From: Marivibrio halodurans
GTDB taxonomy: Bacteria > Pseudomonadota > Alphaproteobacteria > UBA8366 > Aestuariispiraceae
Reading direction: 5' to 3'
NCBI RefSeq assembly: GCF_017963645.1
Contig: NZ_JAGMWN010000008.1
Location: forward strand, 1-64,000
DNA: 64,000 bases
Shown here in pieces: positions 26,120 through 36,073 of this stretch. The position numbers were made by a program, and so were the translations under genes. The notes under the pieces were generated by a model. It had not been told where the DNA came from. It worked only from the letters and a program-made list of their open reading frames with translations, and searched no databases. How positions within the stretch are numbered: the stretch's first letter is position 1; each line of letters opens with the position of its first letter.

Positions 26120-27295
26120 ATGCATGCCTTCGTCGCCGACCGTCGCCGGCTCGAATTCCTGGCCTATGCGCTGTTCATCGCCGGGGTCCTGGCCATGCCC
26201 TTGTTCATCGATGCCTTCTGGCTGAACCGGATCGCGAAATATCTGGTCTATGGCATGCTCGGCCTCGCGATCGCGCTGTCCTGGGGCTATGCCGGCATTC
26301 TCAATCTGGGCCAGGGGCTGTTCTTCGGCTTCGGCGCCTACATGGCGGCCATGTCGCTGAAGCTGCAGAGCTATACCTCGTTGCAGCAGGGGTCCGACAA
26401 ACCGATTCCGGACTTCATGCTCTGGAACGCGGAACCGAATGCCCCGACCGATCTGTGCTGCATCAACGAGGGCTCCTTCCTCTGGCTGCCGTTCCAGGCG
26501 CAATGGTTCGGCATGGCGATGGCCATCCTGGCGCCGACCCTGATCGCCTATCTGGTCGGCTCCGCGATCTTCCGGCTGCGCATCTCGGGCGTCTATGTGG
26601 CGATCATCACGCTGGCGCTGGTCCTGCTCACCCGGTTGCTGATTATCGACGCCCAGCCGGTGACCAACGGCTTCAACGGTCTGACCGACCTTGGTTGGCT
26701 CACCATCGGCGGGTTCGAATTCGATCCCTACATGACGCAGACCTACTATCTCGTCGCCGCCGGGATGGTCGTCGTGCTGCTCGCGACGCGACTGCTGGTC
26801 GCGACGCGGGCGGGGCTGATCCTGCAATCGACCCGGGACGATCCGAACCGCGCGCGCTATCTCGGCTACAATGTCGCGGCCTATCAGGTGTTCTTCTTCA
26901 CCGTCTCGGCGGCGATCGCCGGCTTCGCGGGCATGCTCTACGTCATCGCGGCTGAGTTCGCCTCGCCCACCTTCATGGATCTCACCTTCTCCATCAGCAT
27001 GGTGGTCTGGGCGGCGGTCGGCGGCCGCGCGTCCCTGCTGGGCGCCTGCATCGGCGCGATCCTGATCAACACGATCGAGGCCTCCGTCAGCGAAAGCGAG
27101 ATGCTTCAGGAAGGGTGGAAGCTGATCATCGGCTTCCTTTTCGTGCTGGTGGTGCTGTTCATGCCGCGTGGCCTGGCGGGGCTGGTCAATGACATGCTCG
27201 ACCGGATCGAGGCCATGCTGAAACCCGGGGCCGCGCGCCCGCCCGCCACCACCAAGACCGCCGCCGCCACGGCGGCCGAGAAGCCCGGGGAGTGA
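26120..27295 (+). CDS. urtC: Urea ABC transporter permease UrtC
   Basis: 391 residues, LivM/UrtC-type permease with about ten helices, motif GYAGILNLGQGLFFGFGAYM near residue 55 and the ATPase-contact loop RDDPNRARYLGYNV. A C-terminal Ala/Pro/Lys-rich tail is probably unstructured. It starts three bases after urtB stops. Partner of UrtB. Confidence 0.92.
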   Translation: MHAFVADRRRLEFLAYALFIAGVLAMPLFIDAFWLNRIAKYLVYGMLGLAIALSWGYAGILNLGQGLFFGFGAYMAAMSLKLQSYTSLQQGSDKPIPDFMLWNAEPNAPTDLCCINEGSFLWLPFQAQWFGMAMAILAPTLIAYLVGSAIFRLRISGVYVAIITLALVLLTRLLIIDAQPVTNGFNGLTDLGWLTIGGFEFDPYMTQTYYLVAAGMVVVLLATRLLVATRAGLILQSTRDDPNRARYLGYNVAAYQVFFFTVSAAIAGFAGMLYVIAAEFASPTFMDLTFSISMVVWAAVGGRASLLGACIGAILINTIEASVSESEMLQEGWKLIIGFLFVLVVLFMPRGLAGLVNDMLDRIEAMLKPGAARPPATTKTAAATAAEKPGE

Positions 27296-27300
27296 GCATC

Positions 27301-28059
27301 ATGGCTTCGGCGAAGGGCAAGGCCCTGACGATCGACGGGCTGACGGTCGATTTCGGCGGCTTCAAGGCGGTCGATGGTTTCTCGATGATCGTGGGAGACG
27401 GGGAGTTGCGCGTTCTGCTGGGCGCGAACGGCGCGGGCAAGACGACCCTGATGGACCTGATCAGCGGCAAGACCCGATCGACCGACGGCAGCGTCCATCT
27501 CTACGACCTGAACATCACCAATCAGGAGGAATACCGCATCGCCCGCGCCGGCGTCGGCCGCAAGTTCCAGATTCCCAGTATCTTCCGCGAACTGACGGTG
27601 GAGCAGAATCTGATCGTCGCCGGCACGCGCGAGCCGAGCGTTTTCCGCAACCTGACCTTCGGCATCAATCGCGAGGGGCGGCGCCGGTTGGAGGACGTGG
27701 TGGAACTCACCCGCCTCGGCGACGTTCTGGACAGGCCGGCGGGCGAGCTTTCGCACGGCGAGACCCAGTGGTTGGAGCTCGGCATGCTGGTGAGCCAGGG
27801 CGCGCGGGTCATCCTGCTGGACGAGCCGACCGCCGGCATGACCCAGGTCGAGACCCAGAAGACCGCCGAGCTGATCAACCGGATGAAGGGCGACCACACC
27901 ATCCTGGTCGTCGAGCACGACATGGCCTTCGTCCGCGAGATCGCCAGCACCATCACCGTCATGCATCTCGGCAAGCTGCTCGCCGAGGGGTCGATGGCGG
28001 AGATCGAGTCCAATCAGGCGGTCCGGGACGCCTATCTCGGCAGCGGAGGGATTCACTGA
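27301..28059 (+). CDS. urtD: Urea ABC transporter ATPase UrtD
   Basis: 252 residues, LivG-type nucleotide-binding subunit: Walker A GANGAGKTT, signature LSHGETQWLE (an unusual H in place of the second S-G pair is normal for UrtD), Walker B VILLDEPTAGM, switch His in VVEHDM. The ATG at 27301 has GGGGAG at eight bases; a GTG at 27292 overlapping the urtC stop is in frame but has no spacing for a ribosome binding site. Its stop overlaps urtE in TGATG. Confidence 0.93.
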   Translation: MASAKGKALTIDGLTVDFGGFKAVDGFSMIVGDGELRVLLGANGAGKTTLMDLISGKTRSTDGSVHLYDLNITNQEEYRIARAGVGRKFQIPSIFRELTVEQNLIVAGTREPSVFRNLTFGINREGRRRLEDVVELTRLGDVLDRPAGELSHGETQWLELGMLVSQGARVILLDEPTAGMTQVETQKTAELINRMKGDHTILVVEHDMAFVREIASTITVMHLGKLLAEGSMAEIESNQAVRDAYLGSGGIH

Positions 28060-28754
28060 TGCTCGCGCTCAGCCATATCGACAGCTACTACGGCGCCAGT
28101 CACATCCTGCATGATTTGTCGGTCGAGGCGCGGGGTCGGGAAATCCTGGCCGTCCTGGGGCGCAACGGCGTCGGCAAGACGACGCTGCTCAAGACCATAA
28201 TGGGGCTGACCGACCGCTGCACGGGGACGCTGGTTCTCGACGCGAAGGATTTCTCGACCGCCGCCACCTTCGAGCGCGCGCGCGCCGGCATCGGCTATGT
28301 GCCGCAGGGCCGGCAAATCATTCCCGACTTCACGATCCGCGAGAACATCCTGATGGGCGGGTTCGCGGCGGCCAATGGCGGGGGACGGATTCCGGACACG
28401 GTGGCGGAACTCTTCCCCTATCTGATGGACAATCTCGACCGGCCGGGCGGGGTGCTCTCCGGCGGCCAGCAACAGCAACTGGCCATCGCCCGGGCGCTGG
28501 CGATGGAGCCCTCCATCCTGCTGATGGACGAGCCGACGGAGGGCATCCAACCCAATATCGTCGAGCAGATCGAGCAGACCATCGTGCGTCTCAACAAGGA
28601 GTTCGAACTCACCATCATCCTGGTCGAGCAGAATGTCCGCTTCGCGCGCGAGGCCGCCGACAGCTTCGTCATGATGGAGAACGGCCGTGTCGTGGAGGCC
28701 GATGCCATCGACGGGCTGACCGACGCCATCATCGCCAAGCACATGACGATCTGA
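28059..28754 (+). CDS. urtE: Urea ABC transporter ATPase UrtE
   Basis: 231 residues, LivF-type ATPase: Walker A GRNGVGKTT, Q-loop IGYVPQGRQI, signature LSGGQQQQLA, Walker B ILLMDEPTEGIQPNIV, switch region VEQNV. The EGIQPNIV string is characteristic of UrtE. It completes the urtABCDE importer and is followed 10 bp later by the urease accessory genes, so uptake and hydrolysis are one transcription unit. Confidence 0.95.
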   Translation: MLALSHIDSYYGASHILHDLSVEARGREILAVLGRNGVGKTTLLKTIMGLTDRCTGTLVLDAKDFSTAATFERARAGIGYVPQGRQIIPDFTIRENILMGGFAAANGGGRIPDTVAELFPYLMDNLDRPGGVLSGGQQQQLAIARALAMEPSILLMDEPTEGIQPNIVEQIEQTIVRLNKEFELTIILVEQNVRFAREAADSFVMMENGRVVEADAIDGLTDAIIAKHMTI

Positions 28755-28764
28755 GGAGCGCGCC

Positions 28765-29259
28765 ATGTTGATGATAGCACGCATCCTCGGCGCCTCGGAC
28801 GATCCGGATCTGCATGCCCGCCTGCATGCGCACGAGCACGCGGATACGCGCGAATGGGTGACACTGTCCCGCGCGGATCTGGCCCGCCGGCGCATGCGTG
28901 TGGCGAGCGACCGGGGAACCGAGATCGCGATCGCCCTGCCCCGGGATACGCCGCTGTTCGATGGGGCGGTGCTGCATCTCGACGCGGCGCGCGCGATCGT
29001 CGTGCGCATGGAGGCGGAGGAATGGCTGCGCCTGCGTCCGCGCGACACCGATGCCGCGCTGCGGATCGGCTATCACGCGGGCAATCTGCATTGGCGCGCG
29101 CGTTTCGAGGGCGATGATCTGCTGGTCGCGCTGGAACGGCCGCGCGCCACCTATCTCGACCGGCTGGCGGCGTTTCTCGCCGATGGCGATATTCGGCTGA
29201 TCGGAACGGGTGGGGATGACGAGACGAAGACGCCCGCGCGCGCCGGGGGGCGGGCATGA
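28765..29259 (+). CDS. ureE: Urease accessory protein UreE (nickel chaperone)
   Basis: 164 residues. UreE carries Ni(II) to the UreD-UreF-UreG complex for urease activation. The N-terminal peptide-binding domain and C-terminal metal domain (IGYHAGNLHWRA, with the conserved metal-site His region) are recognisable. The C-terminus is Lys/Ala-rich and lacks the long His-rich tail of some UreE proteins, so it should bind few nickel ions. GAGGAG precedes the ATG. Its stop overlaps ureF in ATGA. Confidence 0.88.
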   Translation: MLMIARILGASDDPDLHARLHAHEHADTREWVTLSRADLARRRMRVASDRGTEIAIALPRDTPLFDGAVLHLDAARAIVVRMEAEEWLRLRPRDTDAALRIGYHAGNLHWRARFEGDDLLVALERPRATYLDRLAAFLADGDIRLIGTGGDDETKTPARAGGRA

Positions 29260-29942
29260 GCACGCGTTCGACCGTCGAGACCCTGACGCTTCTTCAGACG
29301 AGCGACAGCGCCTTCCCCAGCGGGGCCTTCGCCTTCTCCCACGGGCTGGAGACCCTGGCCGCGGAAGGGCACGTCGCCGGCGCCCCGGCGGTCGAGGCGG
29401 TGCTGTTGGAACAGGTCCTGCCGCGATGGCTCGGCTTCGATCGATGGTTTCTCGCGCGGGCGCATGAGGTGTCGGGCGTGGCAACTCCCGATGCGCTCCA
29501 TCAGGTGGATGCGCTGTGCGAGGCGCATAACTCCGTCGCTTCCCTCGCCGAGGCGTCGCGCCGCATCGGACGGTCGACGCTCGTCACCCATGCCCGGCTC
29601 GGCACGCCGGGCGCGGCGACGTTCCGGGATCGTATCCAGGCGGGGACCGGCTTCGGCCATGCGCCGGTGGTGCAGGGCGCGCTGGCCCGCGCGCTCGGTC
29701 TGGCGGCGGGGGATGCCGCGACCGGCGCCCTTTTCGCCTGCATGAGCGCGAGTGTCTCGGCCGCCGTGCGGCTCGGCGTGCTGGGCGCGCTCGACGCGCA
29801 GCGTCTGCTCCTGGCGATGCGCGGGCCGATGGCCGAGGGGCTGGCGGCTCCGATGCCCGACAGCCCGGCCGCCTTCAGTCCGCTCATCGATATCGCGGCG
29901 ATGCGCCACGCGATGTCCGAGACACGACTGTTCGCGGCGTAG
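29256..29942 (+). CDS. ureF: Urease accessory protein UreF
   Basis: 228-residue helical scaffold that joins UreD and UreG during GTP-dependent nickel insertion. The opening [21 protein letters not shown] is the family signature and the [12 protein letters not shown]-like region near the end is also typical. Translationally coupled to ureE. Placed before the structural genes here, unlike the ureABCEFG order of enterobacteria. Confidence 0.92.
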   Translation: MSTRSTVETLTLLQTSDSAFPSGAFAFSHGLETLAAEGHVAGAPAVEAVLLEQVLPRWLGFDRWFLARAHEVSGVATPDALHQVDALCEAHNSVASLAEASRRIGRSTLVTHARLGTPGAATFRDRIQAGTGFGHAPVVQGALARALGLAAGDAATGALFACMSASVSAAVRLGVLGALDAQRLLLAMRGPMAEGLAAPMPDSPAAFSPLIDIAAMRHAMSETRLFAA

Positions 29943-29977
29943 GGAATGGAAAAAGGAAAGGGGAGGAGGCAGGTTCG

Positions 29978-30676
29978 ATGCTTCTGACGCCAACCGAGAT
30001 GGAGCGGCTGACGATCTTCACCGCCGCCGAGATGGCGCGGCGGCGGCGTGCGAAGGGGTTGAAGCTGAACTACCCCGAGGCGACGGCGCTGATCTGCGAC
30101 GAAATCCTGGAGGGCGCGCGCGAGGGGCGTGGCGTCGCGGACCTGATCGGTTTCGGTTCGACGATCCTTTCCTCGGACGATGTCATGCCGGGCGTGGCCG
30201 AGATCATGCCGATGATCCAGGTCGAGGCTGGCTTTCCCGACGGCACCAAGCTCGTCACCGTTCACGACCCGATCCGGCCCGGCGCGGAGGCGACGCCGGA
30301 CGATGCCGTCACCCCGGGCGAGATCGTCGCGGAGGCGGGCGAGATCGAACTCAATGCCGGGCGCGAGAAGACCGCGCTGACCGCGCTCAACACCGGCGAC
30401 CGGCCGGTGCAGGTCGGGTCCCACTATCATTTCTTCGAGATCAACAAGGCGATGGATTTCGACCGCGCGGCCGCCTTCGGCAAGCGTCTCGACATCCCGT
30501 CCGGCACGGCCGTGCGCTTCGAGCCGGGCCAGAGCAAGGAGGTCACCCTCGTTCCCTTCGGTGGGACCGGCGTGCTGGGCGGGTTGAACCAACTGACCCA
30601 GGGCGATGCGAACGGCGCGGCGGCGAAGGAAGCGGCGTTGGACCGCGCGCGCCAGCGTGGCTTTAAGGGGGCATGA
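29978..30676 (+). CDS. ureAB: Fused urease gamma/beta subunit (UreAB)
   Basis: 232 residues joining the gamma subunit (residues 1-100: [37 protein letters not shown]) to the beta subunit (from about residue 105: [46 protein letters not shown]). Most bacteria encode these as two genes; fusion is known from Helicobacter and from some alphaproteobacterial ureases. It assembles with UreC into the nickel enzyme that splits urea into ammonia and carbamate. Stop lies five bases ahead of ureC. Confidence 0.95.
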   Translation: MLLTPTEMERLTIFTAAEMARRRRAKGLKLNYPEATALICDEILEGAREGRGVADLIGFGSTILSSDDVMPGVAEIMPMIQVEAGFPDGTKLVTVHDPIRPGAEATPDDAVTPGEIVAEAGEIELNAGREKTALTALNTGDRPVQVGSHYHFFEINKAMDFDRAAAFGKRLDIPSGTAVRFEPGQSKEVTLVPFGGTGVLGGLNQLTQGDANGAAAKEAALDRARQRGFKGA

Positions 30677-30680
30677 GGGC

Positions 30681-32393
30681 ATGGCGGTAATGACGCGGGC
30701 GGCCTATGCCGCGATGTACGGCCCCACCAAGGGGGATCTGATCCGGCTCGGCGACACCGCCCTGATGGCGGAAATCGAGCATGACTATGCCGTGCCGGGG
30801 GAGGAATGCCTGCATGGCGGCGGCAAGACGTTGCGCGATGGGCTGGGCCTCGTCGCCGGGGCGACCTCGAAGCAGGGGGTCCTCGATTTCCTGATCTGCA
30901 ATGTCGTCGTGATCGATCCCGTTCTGGGTATCGTGAAGGGCGATCTCGGCATGAAGGACGGCCGCATCGTCGGTGTCGGCAAGGCCGGCAATCCGGAAAT
31001 CATGGACGGCGTTCACCCCGAACTGATCGTCGGCGCCGCGACCACCGTGCGCGACGGCGAGGGGATGATCGCCACCGCCGGGGCGATCGACGTGCATGTC
31101 CATTTCGACAGCGCGCAACTGGTGGAGCATGCCATCGCCAGCGGCATCACGACCATGCTGGGCGGTTCCCTCGGTCCCATCACGGTCGGGATCGACAGCG
31201 GCGGGCCCTTCAATGTCGGCAAGATGCTGCAGGCGGCGGAGGAATGGCCGATGAATTTCGGATTCCTCGGCCGTGGGAATTCGCACAAGCCGGACTCCCT
31301 GGTGGAGCAGATCGAGACCGGCTGCCTCGGCCTCAAGATCCATGAGGATTGGGGCGCCATGCCCGCGGCGATCGATTGCTGCCTGGGGGTGGCGGACGAC
31401 CTCGACTTCCAGGTTCAGCTCCACACCGACACGCTGAACGAAAGCGGTTTCGTGGAGGATACGCTGGCCGCGATCGGCGGGCGCGCCATCCATATGTATC
31501 ACACCGAGGGCGCGGGCGGCGGTCACGCGCCGGATATCATCCGCGTCGCCGGGGTGGCGAACTGCCTGCCCTCCTCCACCAACCCGACGAACCCCTTCAC
31601 GGTGAATACCTTCGACGAGCACCTCGACATGACGATGGTGTGCCATCACCTGAACCCGTCGATCCCGGAGGATGTCGCCTTCGCCGAAAGCCGCATCCGC
31701 GCCCAGACCATCGCGGCGGAGGATGTGCTGCACGATATCGGCGCGATCTCGATGCTGGGCTCCGACAGCCAGGGCATGGGGCGCATCGCCGAGGTGATCT
31801 GCCGGACCTGGCAACTCGCCTCCAAGATGAAGGTCCAGCGTGGCCGGCTGCCGGACGAGACGGCGGCCAAGGGCGACAATCTGCGCATCAAGCGCTTCCT
31901 CGCGAAATACACGATCAATGCCGCCCGCTGTTTCGGGATCGAGCCGCATGTCGGCAGCCTGGAGCCGGGCAAGATGGCGGATGTCGTCCTGTGGAAGCCC
32001 GCGCTTTTCGGCATCAAGCCGGAGATCGTGGTGAAGGGCGGCTTCATCGCCTGGGGCGCGATGGGCGACAGCGCGGCCAGCCTGATGACCTGCGAGCCGC
32101 TGCGCATGCGCCCGCAATGGGGCGCCTTCGGCCGTGCCCGGCAGGCGTTGAGCGCATGCTTCGTCAATCCCCGCGCGATCGCGGCCGGGCTCTCCGACAC
32201 GCTCGACCTCAAGAAGCCGCTCCTGCCGGCCAGCGGCACGCGGGCGCTGCGCAAGAAGGACATGCATCTGAACGACGCCTGTCCGGAGATCACGGTCGAC
32301 CCGGCGACCTTCGAGGTCTTCGTCGACGGGGAATTGGCGACCTGCGAGCCGGCGCGCGAGCTTCCCCTGGCCCAAAGGTATATGTTGCGATGA
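30681..32393 (+). CDS. ureC: Urease alpha subunit (catalytic)
   Basis: 570 residues. Nickel ligands and catalytic residues are kept: His139 and His141 (DVHVHF), the lysine to be carbamylated Lys219 (GLKIHEDWG), His221, the [11 protein letters not shown] and [12 protein letters not shown] histidines, flap Cys321-His322-His323, and Asp362 (SDSQGMGR). It should therefore be active. Around residues 155-170 the usual GTNATTCTPGPW-like active-site segment is replaced by GIDSGGPFN, and [16 protein letters not shown] differ from common ureases, so it belongs to a divergent branch that goes with the fused UreAB. The ATG at 30681 follows GAGG; the longer open frame upstream lies in ureAB. Confidence 0.95.
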   Translation: MAVMTRAAYAAMYGPTKGDLIRLGDTALMAEIEHDYAVPGEECLHGGGKTLRDGLGLVAGATSKQGVLDFLICNVVVIDPVLGIVKGDLGMKDGRIVGVGKAGNPEIMDGVHPELIVGAATTVRDGEGMIATAGAIDVHVHFDSAQLVEHAIASGITTMLGGSLGPITVGIDSGGPFNVGKMLQAAEEWPMNFGFLGRGNSHKPDSLVEQIETGCLGLKIHEDWGAMPAAIDCCLGVADDLDFQVQLHTDTLNESGFVEDTLAAIGGRAIHMYHTEGAGGGHAPDIIRVAGVANCLPSSTNPTNPFTVNTFDEHLDMTMVCHHLNPSIPEDVAFAESRIRAQTIAAEDVLHDIGAISMLGSDSQGMGRIAEVICRTWQLASKMKVQRGRLPDETAAKGDNLRIKRFLAKYTINAARCFGIEPHVGSLEPGKMADVVLWKPALFGIKPEIVVKGGFIAWGAMGDSAASLMTCEPLRMRPQWGAFGRARQALSACFVNPRAIAAGLSDTLDLKKPLLPASGTRALRKKDMHLNDACPEITVDPATFEVFVDGELATCEPARELPLAQRYMLR

Positions 32394-33178
32394 ACGAGGT
32401 GGTGCATCTTCCCCGCGCCGGCGGATCGGCGGACGTCTCGATAGGCGGCGCGCGCGGACCCGCGCGCATCGGTATCGGCGGGCCCGTCGGTTCCGGCAAG
32501 ACGGCGCTGATCGAGCGCCTGATCCCCGCCTTCCACGCGCGTGGCGCGGAATTGGCGGTCGTGACCAACGACCTCGTCACCAAGGAGGATGCCGAGCGCC
32601 TGAAGCGCGGCGGCCTGATCGATCCGGCCCGCGTGCGCGCGGTCGAGGCCGGGGCCTGCCCCCACACCGTCATCCGCGAGGACCCGACCCTCAACATCAC
32701 GGCGGCGGACGAGTTGGAGGCTGACTTCCCCACGCTCGACCTGATCGTGATCGAGAGCGGCGGCGACAACCTCGCCTCCACCTTCTCGCTGGACCTCGTC
32801 GATTGGTGGATGTTCGTGATCGACGTGGCCCAGGGCGACGATATCCCGCGCAAGCGGGGCCCCGGAATCCTGCAATCCGATCTGCTGGTCATCAACAAGA
32901 TCGACCTCGCCCCCCATGTCGGCGTGGACGCCGACGCGATCCTGGCGGAAGCGCGCGCGATCCGGGGAGAGAAGGCCACGCTCGCCTGCCGGTGCCGACC
33001 TGGTGGTACGTGGCTTGGTGGCGCGGGAACCGGTGGCGCGGGAACCGGTGGCGGGCGGATCGGGGACACGGATGACGGGGTGGATGCGATCGTGGATGCG
33101 ATCGACCGCGCCGTTCTGTTCCTCGGCGAACGGCGGCCGATACCGGATGCCGGACCCGACATGGAGACCGCGCGATGA
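32390..33178 (+). CDS. ureG: Urease accessory GTPase UreG
   Basis: 262 residues. SIMIBI GTPase that drives nickel delivery to urease: P-loop GPVGSGKT at 31-38, metal-binding Cys90-Pro91-His92 ([11 protein letters not shown]), [14 protein letters not shown], and the [10 protein letters not shown] base-recognition motif. Oddly, the stretch that normally holds the last core strand and a TN-type motif (after about residue 198) is replaced by a Gly-rich run coded by a 15-bp in-frame repeat, before a normal final helix. It is longer than the usual 200-210 residues. Overlaps ureC and ureD by ATGA. Confidence 0.9.
   Translation: MNEVVHLPRAGGSADVSIGGARGPARIGIGGPVGSGKTALIERLIPAFHARGAELAVVTNDLVTKEDAERLKRGGLIDPARVRAVEAGACPHTVIREDPTLNITAADELEADFPTLDLIVIESGGDNLASTFSLDLVDWWMFVIDVAQGDDIPRKRGPGILQSDLLVINKIDLAPHVGVDADAILAEARAIRGEKATLACRCRPGGTWLGGAGTGGAGTGGGRIGDTDDGVDAIVDAIDRAVLFLGERRPIPDAGPDMETAR
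33017..33053 (+). repeat. 15-bp in-frame tandem repeat in ureG
   Basis: GGTGGCGCGGGAACC is present twice (33017-33031, 33032-33046) with a partial third copy. It codes for repeated Gly-Ala-Gly-Thr-Gly and swells the ureG C-terminal region. Confidence 0.85.
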
Positions 33179-34191
33179 CGGCGCTGCGTCGCCCATCGCC
33201 CGCGCGCGACGACGCGCCGAAGGCCGAGGCAGGGGGCGACAAGGGCGTCGATTCCGAAGAGACCGGGCAATACGGCCTGCCGGGCGGGCCGAGACGGGTG
33301 GCGGCGGCGCTTCTCTTTCGCCGGGCGGGTCATCAACCGGGCGCGCGCACCTTCCTTGCCCGCCAGCATACGCCGCATCCGTTCCATATGACCCGCCCCT
33401 TCCATTTCCCGGATGATCCGCCGGGAATGGCGACGCTCTATCTGCAATCCTCGTCGGGCGGTCTCTATGGCGACGACGACCTCACCCTCGACATCTGGGC
33501 GGAGGCCGGCGCGGCGGCGCAAATCACGACCCAGGCCTCCACCATCGTCCACGCGGCGCGCGGCGGGGTGACGCGTCAGACGGTGCGGCTTCGCGCCGAC
33601 TCGGGCGCATTGCTCGAATATCTGCCGGACCCGGTGATCCTCTTCCCCGGTGCGGATATCGCGGCCCGGGTGGAGGCGCGGGTCGCGCCGGGGGCGGTCG
33701 CGATGCTTTCCGATTCCTTCCTGGCTCATGATCCGGACGGCGCGGATGCCCGGTTCCTCCGGTTCGAGAATGCGATCGTCATCCATCGCGGCGCGGTGGT
33801 GGAAGACGGATGGGCGGAAGACGGGGCGGCGGCCCCGACGCTCGTCGATCGCATGCGCCTCGCCGGGGCATGCTGGCCGGGACGGGGGACGGCGGTCCAG
33901 GATTTCCGCTGCCATGGCGCCTTCTTCCTGGTCAATCCGCCGGACGGCGCGCGCGCCGTGGAGGCAATGCGCGCGGCGCTTCTCGCCGTTGAACAGTCGG
34001 GCACGGACAGTGGCGGGACCGGGGGCGAGAGCCGCGCCTATTCCGCCGTGGAGCATATGCCCGGACGGGGAATCGTCGCCGCGCGGTTCCTGACCCGCGA
34101 CGGCGCGCTGTTGAGCCGGATGCTGAACGAAGTCGCCGCCGCCGCGCGCCTGGCCGTGACCGGCTGGCCGCCTGCGCGCCGGCCGAAATGA
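33175..34191 (+). CDS. ureD: Urease accessory protein UreD (UreH)
   Basis: 338 residues. Beta-helical accessory protein that docks on apo-urease and tunnels nickel from UreG. Typical stretches: [43 protein letters not shown]. The N-terminal 40 residues are polar and low in complexity, an extension beyond the usual core. Start overlaps the ureG stop (ATGA). This completes the accessory set EFGD, so the operon is self-sufficient apart from nickel import. Confidence 0.92.
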   Translation: MTALRRPSPARDDAPKAEAGGDKGVDSEETGQYGLPGGPRRVAAALLFRRAGHQPGARTFLARQHTPHPFHMTRPFHFPDDPPGMATLYLQSSSGGLYGDDDLTLDIWAEAGAAAQITTQASTIVHAARGGVTRQTVRLRADSGALLEYLPDPVILFPGADIAARVEARVAPGAVAMLSDSFLAHDPDGADARFLRFENAIVIHRGAVVEDGWAEDGAAAPTLVDRMRLAGACWPGRGTAVQDFRCHGAFFLVNPPDGARAVEAMRAALLAVEQSGTDSGGTGGESRAYSAVEHMPGRGIVAARFLTRDGALLSRMLNEVAAAARLAVTGWPPARRPK

Positions 34192-34240
34192 GGCGGTCGG
34201 CATGACCCCAGGCACTACCCCAAGGAAGGGAGAGACGCAT

Positions 34241-34495
34241 ATGCAGAGTTCCATTCCAATGCGGTTCGCGATTATGTTCGCGTCAATTTGGCTGGCATGG
34301 CCCATGGGCGCGATGGCCCATCCGGGCCATTCCCTCGACATGGCGGTAGCGAGCCTGGACGAGATGCTCCATCTGGCGGGGCATATCCTGGGCAATCCGG
34401 CGGTGTTCCTGAGCGTCGTCGCCTTCGTGGTGCTGGCGCGGCTGGTGCGGCGCGGCATGTCGCGCGCGCGCGCCGGCGGGGAGGGGCGGTCATGA
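34241..34495 (+). CDS. Tiny exported membrane protein with N-terminal HPGH
   Basis: 84 residues. A signal peptide (residues 1-24, ending MGAMA) would be cut to expose a mature N-terminus beginning HPGH, followed by a short amphipathic part with further His residues and one transmembrane helix (PAVFLSVVAFVVLARLV). HupE/UreJ nickel permeases also begin HPG after processing, but this protein is far too short to be one. Sitting between ureD and two amidases it could bind nickel or help a transporter; that is inference. The ATG at 34241 follows GGGAGAG; an upstream ATG at 34202 lacks a site. Its stop overlaps the amidase start. Confidence 0.7.
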   Translation: MQSSIPMRFAIMFASIWLAWPMGAMAHPGHSLDMAVASLDEMLHLAGHILGNPAVFLSVVAFVVLARLVRRGMSRARAGGEGRS

Positions 34496-36015
34496 CCCTG
34501 CGCCGGCCGGCCCTCGCCGATATCGAGGATATCTCCATCCGCTACGGCCTCGACCTGACGGAGGCGGAGGTCGCCGATCTCCAACCCCTGATCGGCGCCG
34601 TCATGGCGGGCTACGACACACTCGACCAGATCCCCGATCCGGTGCGCGCGGTGACGCCCGCGGTGCGCATCCCGGGACCACGCCCGGAGCCGGAGGACGA
34701 CCCCCTCAACGGCATCGTGCGCACCTGCAGTGTCGAGGCCGCGCCGCCGGTTCCGGACGGCGCTCTCGGCGGCAAGCGCATCGGCCTCAAGGACACGGTC
34801 GCGATCGCGGGCATTCCGATGAGTTGCGCCTCGCGGCTGCTCTACGACTATACCCCCGATATCGACGCGACCGTCACCAAGCGTATCCTGGAGGCCGGTG
34901 GGCATATCACCGCCGTCCTCAACACGGATGATTTCGCCTTCTCCGGCGGTGGACACACGAGTTGCTACGGTCCCGGCCGCAACCCGGTCGATCCGGCGCA
35001 TGTGCCGGGCGGAAGCTCCAACGGCTCCGCCACCGCGCCGGCGACCGGGCAGGTGGATATCGCGCTCGGCGGGGATCAGGGCGGGTCGATCCGCATCCCC
35101 GCCTCCTTCTCCGGCGTGGTGGGGCACAAGCCGACCCACGGCCTCGTCCCCTATACCGGCATCGTCGGCTTCGACCAGACGATCGACCACATCGGTCCGA
35201 TGGCGCGCACGGTGGAGGAATGCGCGCGCATGCTGGGCGTCATCGCCGGCGTCGACGATACCGCGATCGACCCGCGACAGCCCGATACGATCGCGGTGCC
35301 GGACTATCTCGGCGCGCTCACGGGCGATCTGAAGGGGCTGAAGGTCGCCGTCGTGACCGAGGGGTTCGAGACCCCGGAGGCGATGGAGCGCGTCAACAAG
35401 GCCGTGCGCGCGGCGATCAAGCAGTTGGAGGATCTGGGCGCGGAGACCGCCGAGGTCTCCGTCCCGATGCATCGTCATGTCGTGCCGCTTTGGAACTGCA
35501 TCGCGATCGAGGGGGGGCTCGACAGCTTCTATCACGGCCACACGGCCTATCAGGTGAAGGGCTATCAGAACCCGCGCCTGATCAGCGCGATGATGCGCGC
35601 GGTCAAGACCAATGCCGGGGATTTCTCGCCGACGGCGAAGCTCGGCGCCGTCGTGGGTCATTACATGCGCGAGCATTATCACGGCGTCTTCTATGCCCGG
35701 GCCCAGAACCTCTCGCGCAAGCTGACGTCGGCCTATGACGCGGTGTTGGCGTCGGCCGACCTCGTCGTCATGCCGACCACGCCCCAGACCGCCCACGCCA
35801 TGCCCGCCATGCCGGAGGAGAACCGGGGCGAGCATATCGGCCAGGCGCTCAACATGGTTCACAACACGGCCGCGTTCGATCTGACGGGCCATCCCTCGAT
35901 CTCCGTGCCCGTGAACGGCGTGGACGGGTTGCCGGTGGGGCTGATGCTGACCGGCCGGCATTTCGAGGACGCGACCGTGCTGCGCGCCGCCCACGCCTAT
36001 CAACGGGCGGGCTAG
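34492..36015 (+). CDS. Amidase-signature family amidase
   Basis: 507 residues. The Ser-cisSer-Lys triad is in place: Lys100 ([10 protein letters not shown]), Ser175 (GGSSNGSA) and Ser199 ([14 protein letters not shown]). The sequence is strongly reminiscent of the broad nitrile-pathway amidases of Rhodococcus (for example [16 protein letters not shown] and the ending TGHPSISVP...[16 protein letters not shown]). It would hydrolyse larger or aromatic amides to acid and ammonia in the cytosol, complementing AmiE. No nitrile hydratase genes are nearby. Its start overlaps the small HPGH gene. Confidence 0.9.
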   Translation: MTLRRPALADIEDISIRYGLDLTEAEVADLQPLIGAVMAGYDTLDQIPDPVRAVTPAVRIPGPRPEPEDDPLNGIVRTCSVEAAPPVPDGALGGKRIGLKDTVAIAGIPMSCASRLLYDYTPDIDATVTKRILEAGGHITAVLNTDDFAFSGGGHTSCYGPGRNPVDPAHVPGGSSNGSATAPATGQVDIALGGDQGGSIRIPASFSGVVGHKPTHGLVPYTGIVGFDQTIDHIGPMARTVEECARMLGVIAGVDDTAIDPRQPDTIAVPDYLGALTGDLKGLKVAVVTEGFETPEAMERVNKAVRAAIKQLEDLGAETAEVSVPMHRHVVPLWNCIAIEGGLDSFYHGHTAYQVKGYQNPRLISAMMRAVKTNAGDFSPTAKLGAVVGHYMREHYHGVFYARAQNLSRKLTSAYDAVLASADLVVMPTTPQTAHAMPAMPEENRGEHIGQALNMVHNTAAFDLTGHPSISVPVNGVDGLPVGLMLTGRHFEDATVLRAAHAYQRAG

Positions 36016-36073
36016 CCGGAGCCGCCCGACATCCGATCCGCCGAGGATCCCCAGGAGGAAAAGGAGTAACCCC

